Below are positions 5,680 through 10,268 of a stretch of DNA of 10,268 nt, piece after piece. The position numbers were made by a program, and so were the translations under genes. This DNA comes from Deltaproteobacteria bacterium (GTDB lineage: Bacteria > Desulfobacterota > DSM-4660 > Desulfatiglandales > HGW-15): contig JAFGDF010000079.1 of NCBI GenBank assembly GCA_016932235.1, positions 1-10,268 of the forward strand, written 5' to 3'. The notes beneath the pieces are model-generated. The model ran no database searches. It had not been told where the DNA came from and was given only the letters and a program-made list of their open reading frames with translations. Numbering within the stretch: position 1 is the first letter of the stretch; the number at the start of each line of letters is the position of its first letter.

Positions 5680-6741
5680 TCACATGACTCCTGAATGATC
5701 AACTGAGCACTCAAGTACCATGCCATCCTTTATATTTTTTAAGCTTTCGGCCCATATATATTTAAGTCTTCTTATTTTATCAGGATCTCCAAAGGCCCAT
5801 ACCGATCCCCCTGCTCCGGCACCTGCGAACCTGGCTGCACAACCTGAACCTTCTGCCTGATCAATTAACATGGAGGTCTCGGGTATTAGTACGTCAGGTG
5901 TGATCTGCCTTCTGATGGACATCTCGGCTTTCAATAAAGATGAGGCTTTTTCCCAGTCCCTCTCTCTTATTGAATCGCCAAACCTGCTGACAATTTCATT
6001 CACTTTGATCCAACCATGTCTGGTTTCTCCCTTGAGAAACGAACGGATCCAGGCACGGTTGATCTCCGCCGAAAAATGGCTTTTGCCGCTGAAGGCTACA
6101 ACTATTCTCTCTGAGAGTTCTTTTTCCCCATTACGGTCAATTAACCGCTCTCTTCCGGGATTTTTATCCCCCCGTCCATATCTCCATAGCCATCTGTTAA
6201 CACCCCCATAAACAGCTGCCGCCTGATCCTGCAAACCGCAGTTACCTCCGGTGATGCCATCTTCGATATGATACCCCAGATGCAGGATCTCCTTTCGGGA
6301 TAGACCCTTCATTCCTATCGCTTCACATAATCCGGATAATGCCTTCAAAAGAGCTACGATTCCCGTGCTGGATCCTCCGAGGGCCGATTTTACAGGTGAA
6401 TCGGATCTGATCCTGATCTCCAATCCATGAAAACCGAAATAAGCCGCCGCCGCGAAGAAAATTGCAAAGACTGAATTAAAAGATAGCCGTTCGAAATGGG
6501 AAATTTCCTCACCTGGAAAACCTTCGGATGATATCTTAATCCATCCATCGTCAAAAGGAGAAATCAATACCCCGGTCCGCAAATCCAGCGCCATGTTAAC
6601 CGTTACAGGCTGAATTCTTTCAAAAGGGATAGCAATTGCTTTTATATCCCATGTGCCCCCGGAATCAATCCTGCAAGGCGCGGAAGCCTCTATTGATCTC
6701 TCCTGCAAAATTTTGCTTGCTGGGTAACCGTTAATACTCAT
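5680..6741 (-). CDS. GHMP-family sugar kinase, 353 aa
   Basis: A small-molecule kinase of the galacto-/homoserine/mevalonate/phosphomevalonate family, transferring phosphate from ATP to a metabolite. Motif 1 is APCRIDSGGTWD (21-32), closest in style to the fucokinase and heptose-kinase RxDxxGGWxD element. Motif 2, the phosphate-binding loop, is PVKSALGGSSTG (116-127). E160 and the GLQDQ element (169-173, with D172 where galactokinase has its catalytic Asp) follow. Motif 3 is FAGAGAGGS (305-313). These features favour an anomeric sugar or sugar-phosphate kinase over mevalonate-type enzymes, but the substrate is unknown. The ATG at 6741 starts nine bases after the J-domain stop and lacks a clear Shine-Dalgarno, so translational coupling is likely. 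The first 17 residues are extra relative to motif 1. Confidence 0.88.
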   Translation of the reverse strand: MSINGYPASKILQERSIEASAPCRIDSGGTWDIKAIAIPFERIQPVTVNMALDLRTGVLISPFDDGWIKISSEGFPGEEISHFERLSFNSVFAIFFAAAAYFGFHGLEIRIRSDSPVKSALGGSSTGIVALLKALSGLCEAIGMKGLSRKEILHLGYHIEDGITGGNCGLQDQAAAVYGGVNRWLWRYGRGDKNPGRERLIDRNGEKELSERIVVAFSGKSHFSAEINRAWIRSFLKGETRHGWIKVNEIVSRFGDSIRERDWEKASSLLKAEMSIRRQITPDVLIPETSMLIDQAEGSGCAARFAGAGAGGSVWAFGDPDKIRRLKYIWAESLKNIKDGMVLECSVDHSGVM

Positions 6742-6750
6742 CGACAGAAT

Positions 6751-7473
6751 CTATAATGGGGGAGTCCATCTGTTTGTTGAAGCATCATAAGACCAGCAGT
6801 CACTCAGCGCTCTTCGCGAAGTGAACTGCGGATTTTCGGCCCACAGAAGCATCAAATGGTGGGCCTCGTTTAACTTCTTGAATTTTTCAGGGTCACCTCC
6901 CATATCCGGATGGTGCACCTTGGCCAATTTCTTATATGCGGATTTTATCAGTGATATCTGTCCGCCGGCGATAAGCTCCTTCATTTCAATATGAAGAAGC
7001 TTCAAAGATTCCTTTTCAGTCTTGGAGAATCTTGGACGCAATCTATTATCAGGCTTGATCGAATCCGGATTGATAAATCTGTTATGATTCTTCCTGACAA
7101 GGAAATGTGATGCAAAGCTCTTTGAATTATTATTGTGTATGTATTCGTACCATTCTTCCCCCGCCCTGAGTATTAAAGATTTCAAATCTTCAGCCGGCTT
7201 TTTTCCCGCGGTCCTCATCCGGATAAATCTTGAAATGTCATTGGACCAGGTCGGTAATATATCAAGCATCACATAACGGTTATCAAAAGAAAACGCCGCG
7301 TATCTGGTGCTGCAGATAGTCATCAGTCCTCTCGCCAGAGATAAAACCCACAGGATCTGCCGGCGGCATTCAGTTGAGCAGTAGCGTCTTCCAGGTTTCA
7401 TTCTGCTCGTTCCGCAGGAAAGACATCTCCTGCTGAAAATTATCGGTGTCCTGCTTAAGTTACAATTTTGCAT
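6751..7473 (-). CDS. J-domain protein with N-terminal zinc finger, 240 aa
   Basis: This is a class III J-domain co-chaperone candidate, which would stimulate a DnaK/Hsp70 ATPase. The C-terminal half holds the J-domain: helix II SLIKSAYKKLAKVH (174-187), the essential HPD (188-190) and helix III DPEKFKKLNEAHHLML (194-209). There is no Gly/Phe region, DnaJ cysteine-rich domain or substrate-binding domain. Helix I is weak (about 155-170). The N-terminus carries a separate putative zinc site, C17-x2-C20 and C32-x3-C36, in a CLSCG...KPGRRYCSTECRR context like a treble-clef or FCS-type finger. The protein ends in an aromatic CWSYDASTNRWTPPL tail. The middle (45-145) has no motif I recognise. It heads an operon with the GHMP kinase. 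The finger presumably recruits a client or nucleic acid. Only a weak AAAGA precedes the ATG; see the promoter at 7480-7508. Confidence 0.82.
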   Translation of the reverse strand: MQNCNLSRTPIIFSRRCLSCGTSRMKPGRRYCSTECRRQILWVLSLARGLMTICSTRYAAFSFDNRYVMLDILPTWSNDISRFIRMRTAGKKPAEDLKSLILRAGEEWYEYIHNNNSKSFASHFLVRKNHNRFINPDSIKPDNRLRPRFSKTEKESLKLLHIEMKELIAGGQISLIKSAYKKLAKVHHPDMGGDPEKFKKLNEAHHLMLLWAENPQFTSRRALSDCWSYDASTNRWTPPL

Positions 7474-7479
7474 TCTTTA

Positions 7480-7508
7480 TGTATATATTCATATGAAATA
7501 ATAATCAA
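7480..7508 (-). promoter_or_regulatory. Sigma70-like promoter for the J-domain/kinase pair, possibly leaderless
   Basis: On the minus strand, TTGATT (7503-7508) and TATACA (7480-7485) are separated by exactly 17 bases. The expected transcription start is six to eight bases after the -10, which falls on or next to the ATG at 7473. Together with the poor Shine-Dalgarno, this suggests a leaderless or nearly leaderless message. AT-rich sequence makes chance matches likely. Confidence 0.45.
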
Positions 7509-7534
7509 GGTTTGATCTGGCAAATCATATTCTA

Positions 7535-7564
7535 TTGACCAATTGCTTCTCTTTTGTTAATAAT
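7535..7564 (+). promoter_or_regulatory. Sigma70-like promoter of the transglycosylase/NamZ operon
   Basis: TTGACC (7535-7540) and AATAAT (7559-7564), each matching consensus at five of six, are spaced 18 bases apart. The start near 7571 gives a leader of about 70 bases. It lies in the 7474-7640 divergent region shared with the J-domain gene, and it lies across the upstream end of the open frame, which supports the downstream start at 7641. Confidence 0.5.
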
Positions 7565-7627
7565 CCCATACTATATTTTTTTATGGAAACGGATCAACCT
7601 TATTTTTTTAATATATCCTCAGAAATG

Positions 7628-7633
7628 GAAGGT
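7628..7633 (+). promoter_or_regulatory. Ribosome binding site fixing the transglycosylase start at 7641
   Basis: GAAGGT lies seven bases before ATG 7641. The frame is open back to 7554. Starting at 7641 puts a short charged N-terminus directly before the hydrophobic core and lipobox, as expected of a lipoprotein signal; the longer form buries the signal behind 29 extra residues. Confidence 0.75.
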
Positions 7634-7640
7634 AAGCAAC

Positions 7641-9527
7641 ATGAATGAGAGAACGTACTGTTTGCTTCGATTATTTTTTATTATTTTTTTTCTATTATTT
7701 TCAGGATGCGCGTCAATAATAACTGATAATACGGAGAAAGATAATAATTACATTCAAAAAGAGGATAAACAAGGAAGATTATCAGTTTACGAAAACAAAG
7801 ACAAAACCGACAGCACGGACTCCAAAAAATTTACAAGGCCGGTTAAACCTGAAAAACTTGGAGAACAAGATAATCGTGCCTATCTTTCAGCCTCAAGGGA
7901 GGGCAGAGAACTTCGTGAAGAGGGGGCAACCGCCGACACTCAGGATAAAATTCAGCCGACCACGGAGCAGGAATTGCTTGACTCCGCCCTTGGATATTGT
8001 CAGGCGTCCAATGATTTCTGGGAGCAGGGTGATCTGGATAACTCTCTCCTGGCCCTTGACAAGGCGTATTCTCTACTCTTGGAAGTGAACGGGGACATTA
8101 GCCCGGAAATCCAGCAACAGAAGGACGACATAAGGATCACCATCTCTAAGCGTATTGTTGAGGTCTATTCATCCAGGTTTACGGTCGCCAACGGAACACA
8201 TAAGGCTATTCCCCTTGTAATGAATGAGCACATTGAGAAAGAACTCAATTCATTTAAGGGAAGAGAGAAAAATTTTTTTCTTAATGCTTATAAGCGATCA
8301 GGGAGATATCGCCCATTTATCGTACAGGCGTTAAAAAATGCCGGCCTTCCGGAAGAACTCTCCTGGCTCCCGTTGATCGAAAGCGGTTTTAACGTCAGGG
8401 CTCTCTCCAAGGCAAGGGCGCTGGGAATGTGGCAGTTTATAGCCTCAACCGGATATAAATACGGTTTAAAAAGGGACACATGGATAGATGAAAGAATGCA
8501 CCCCGAAAAATCCACGCTGGCTGCGATTGAATACTTAACACAACTGCATCATATTTTTGGTGACTGGACCACCGCGCTTGCCGCCTATAATTGTGGTGAA
8601 AGGAGAGTGCTGAATGTCATTAACAGCCAGAAGATTAACTACCTTGACAATTTCTGGGACCTGTATAAGAGGCTGCCGTCAGAAACAGCCTTCTATGTCC
8701 CCAGGTTCCTCGCTGTGCTTCATATCGTGACCAACCCGGAGGCTCATGGCATAGAACTGCCTGAACTGGAAAGTGAATTTGAATATGAAGAGGTTACGAT
8801 AAACAAACAGGTACACCTTGAAACAATAGCAAAGCGCCTTGATATAACATATTCAAAGCTGAGGGAACTGAACCCCGAGTTACGACAGAACCTGACGCCA
8901 AAAGAAGCATATTCCTTGAACGTTCCGGTGGGAAAAGGAGAGACACTGCTGGCGGAATTAAAAGATATACCTGTCTATATGCCACCTACTCCGCCTGCTC
9001 CCCATTATATAGTCCACAAGGTAAAGTCGGGAGAAACCCTGTCAATAATCGCCCAAAGACACAAAACATCCGTCGCGGCCATCACATCGATAAACGGGCT
9101 GAAAAACAAAAATATTCTCAGAGTAGGCCAGAATCTTAAAATCCCCTCGAGAAAGGGATACACATCTGTTCCTGCCACAGCATCTTCATCTTCCGGATCA
9201 AAGGGGGCCTTAAAGGAATATATTGTTATGAAAGGCGACTCCCTCTGGAATATTGCCCAGAGATATAATACTACAGTAAATGGTATAAAGACGCTTAATA
9301 AGCTGAAAAGCTCCGGGCTTCAGGTCGGACAGGTGCTTTACCTTCCGATGGATAAATCTTTACCGGCACCGGGAAAGACAGAGAGATATGAGGTCAAAAA
9401 GGGAGATTCCCCATTTCTTATCGCCAAAAGATACAGCATGAATCTTTCCGAGTTTCTGAAATTAAATAATTTAACACCTAAAAGTACAATCTTCCCGGGC
9501 CAGCTTGTTGAGGTGATGGTTGATTAG
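7641..9527 (+). CDS. mltD: MltD-like membrane-bound lytic transglycosylase with LysM repeats, 628 aa
   Basis: This lipoprotein cleaves the MurNAc-GlcNAc bond of peptidoglycan, leaving 1,6-anhydroMurNAc ends. Residues 1-23 are a signal peptide with a Leu/Ile/Phe core and lipobox LFSGC, making C23 the lipidated residue. A low-complexity polar spacer (24-105) and a helical region (106-225) follow. The SLT domain spans about 226-345, with catalytic E247 in LPLIESGF, the ALGMWQFI signature (260-267), and AALAAYNCG-type residues (311-319). Residues 384-432 look like a degenerate LysM-type unit. Three clear LysM repeats lie at 455-503, 526-569 and 582-626, binding GlcNAc in glycan. The second residue after the lipid cysteine is Ser rather than Asp, which by the enterobacterial rule favours the outer membrane. 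It is followed in frame by the NamZ gene after TAG and three codons. Confidence 0.93.
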   Translation: MNERTYCLLRLFFIIFFLLFSGCASIITDNTEKDNNYIQKEDKQGRLSVYENKDKTDSTDSKKFTRPVKPEKLGEQDNRAYLSASREGRELREEGATADTQDKIQPTTEQELLDSALGYCQASNDFWEQGDLDNSLLALDKAYSLLLEVNGDISPEIQQQKDDIRITISKRIVEVYSSRFTVANGTHKAIPLVMNEHIEKELNSFKGREKNFFLNAYKRSGRYRPFIVQALKNAGLPEELSWLPLIESGFNVRALSKARALGMWQFIASTGYKYGLKRDTWIDERMHPEKSTLAAIEYLTQLHHIFGDWTTALAAYNCGERRVLNVINSQKINYLDNFWDLYKRLPSETAFYVPRFLAVLHIVTNPEAHGIELPELESEFEYEEVTINKQVHLETIAKRLDITYSKLRELNPELRQNLTPKEAYSLNVPVGKGETLLAELKDIPVYMPPTPPAPHYIVHKVKSGETLSIIAQRHKTSVAAITSINGLKNKNILRVGQNLKIPSRKGYTSVPATASSSSGSKGALKEYIVMKGDSLWNIAQRYNTTVNGIKTLNKLKSSGLQVGQVLYLPMDKSLPAPGKTERYEVKKGDSPFLIAKRYSMNLSEFLKLNNLTPKSTIFPGQLVEVMVD

Positions 9528-9536
9528 GGAATAAGG

Positions 9537-10268
9537 ATGGGAAAGGTTCTGACCGGTCTTGAATTTTTTAAGGAAGATTACTGGAAAAGACTAAGAGGAT
9601 ACAGGCTTGGCCTTCTCTCAAATCAGGCATCCGTAAACTGCGATTTAACACCCGCCAAAACCGTGATCGCAAAATTACTCCCCGGTCAATTAAAATTGCT
9701 CTTCGGCCCGCAACACGGACATGGAGGTGAAGACCAGGATAATATGGTTGAAACGGACCATTCCTTTGACAGCCGGATGGCTATTCCTATTTTCAGCCTT
9801 TACAGCAAAACTAGAGAGCCCGCAAAAGAACTCCTCGATATGATCGATATAATAATTATCGATCTGCAGGATGTCGGGACCAGGGTTTATACTTTTGCAA
9901 CAACTATGTTTAATTGCCTTAAGGCCGCCGCTCTTAGCGGGAAGAAAGTAATCCTTCTTGATCGCCCGAATCCTCTGGGCGGGGAACTCCTTGAGGGCAA
10001 CCTTCTTAGAAAGGAACTATATTCTTTCGTCGGCGCATATAGCCTGCCGATCCGACATGGCCTTACAATGGGAGAGATGGCGCTGCTCTTTAACAACCGC
10101 CTGAAAATTAATTCTGATCTCGATATTATTCCCCTAAAGGGATGGAGAAGAAGTATGCTGTGGCGGAATACCGAATTGCGGTGGATCATGCCGTCGCCCA
10201 ACATGCCGCTGCCGGAAACAGCGCATGTCTATCCCGGTCAGGTTATATGGGAAGGAACCAATATCTCA
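9537..10268 (+). CDS. namZ: DUF1343 / NamZ-family exo-beta-N-acetylmuramidase, N-terminal 244 aa (runs off window)
   Basis: The frame is open from ATG 9537 to the window end. The family's conserved blocks appear in order: GLLSNQASV (25-33), FGPQHG (56-61), QDNMVETDH (67-75), DLQDVGTRVYTF (109-120), LDRPNPLGG (141-149), EGNLL (153-157), RHGLTMGE (173-180), SPNMP (220-224), VYPG (231-234) and EGTN (239-242). Characterised members (CAZy GH171) release terminal MurNAc from peptidoglycan-derived glycans. The family is usually about 380-420 residues, so the C-terminal third is outside. No signal peptide is present, and none can be gained by moving the start upstream, because TAG at 9525-9527 is in the same frame. 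It begins nine bases after the transglycosylase, with AGGGA as Shine-Dalgarno. The pair suggests turnover or recycling of cell-wall fragments. Confidence 0.92.
   Translation, partial: MGKVLTGLEFFKEDYWKRLRGYRLGLLSNQASVNCDLTPAKTVIAKLLPGQLKLLFGPQHGHGGEDQDNMVETDHSFDSRMAIPIFSLYSKTREPAKELLDMIDIIIIDLQDVGTRVYTFATTMFNCLKAAALSGKKVILLDRPNPLGGELLEGNLLRKELYSFVGAYSLPIRHGLTMGEMALLFNNRLKINSDLDIIPLKGWRRSMLWRNTELRWIMPSPNMPLPETAHVYPGQVIWEGTNIS

Noticed and set aside
5663..5720. Bidirectional terminator between the convergent zinc-ribbon/pseudo-receiver and kinase genes
   Set aside because: The gap is 14 bases, and I see no stable stem with flanking T-tracts on either strand.
7554..7640. Upstream extension of the transglycosylase to 7554
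   Set aside because: It overlaps the predicted promoter and would place 29 residues before a lipoprotein signal sequence that is complete from ATG 7641.
9887..10204. Minus-strand 105-aa open frame opposite the NamZ gene
   Set aside because: It is antisense to a well-supported family member, Arg/Ser-rich, and without domain features.

Overview
The window looks like a piece of chromosome from a Gram-negative, type IV pilus-bearing anaerobe, most plausibly a member of the Desulfobacterota (former Deltaproteobacteria). This is an inference from gene style (two adjacent PilT-type retraction ATPases followed by a zinc-ribbon/pseudo-receiver protein, a lipoprotein MltD-like transglycosylase with LysM repeats, a DUF1343/NamZ protein) and moderate GC content. 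No rRNA or other phylogenetic marker is present. No tRNA, CRISPR array, insertion sequence with a transposase, or phage gene was found.

Positions 1-1393 are the least ordinary part. Two same-orientation copies of a repeat of about 200-250 bp (1-190, cut by the window edge, and 910-1174, complete with 25-base terminal inverted repeats) bracket a two-gene minus-strand block. That block encodes a protein with two zinc ribbons (521-835) and a 93-residue protein of unknown function (226-507). After the second repeat comes a non-coding stretch with a near-perfect palindrome (1288-1311), followed by a class II histone deacetylase/acetylpolyamine amidohydrolase-type enzyme (1394-2446).

Positions 2498-5665 form a plus-strand operon: a good sigma70-like promoter, pilT (2580-3662), a divergent PilT/PilU-like ATPase (3750-4925) and a small regulator-like protein that joins an N-terminal MJ0042-type zinc ribbon to a degenerate receiver domain (4949-5665). 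The first two would power pilus retraction; the third is a candidate adaptor or regulator for it.

Positions 5680-7473 are a minus-strand pair convergent with the pilus operon: a class III J-domain protein with an N-terminal four-cysteine zinc finger (6751-7473), then nine bases later a GHMP-family sugar kinase (5680-6741). Upstream is a 167-base divergent promoter region. From it a plus-strand envelope operon is read: an outer-membrane-type lipoprotein lytic transglycosylase with three LysM repeats (7641-9527) and a DUF1343/NamZ exo-N-acetylmuramidase family protein (9537 to the window end, truncated). The last two, and speculatively the sugar kinase, point to peptidoglycan turnover.

No single system in the window can be called new with confidence. 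The best candidates for a second look are the terminal-inverted-repeat element and the gene pair it brackets, the zinc-ribbon/pseudo-receiver partner of the PilT pair, and the in-frame, signal-less NamZ that follows the transglycosylase after one TAG codon.
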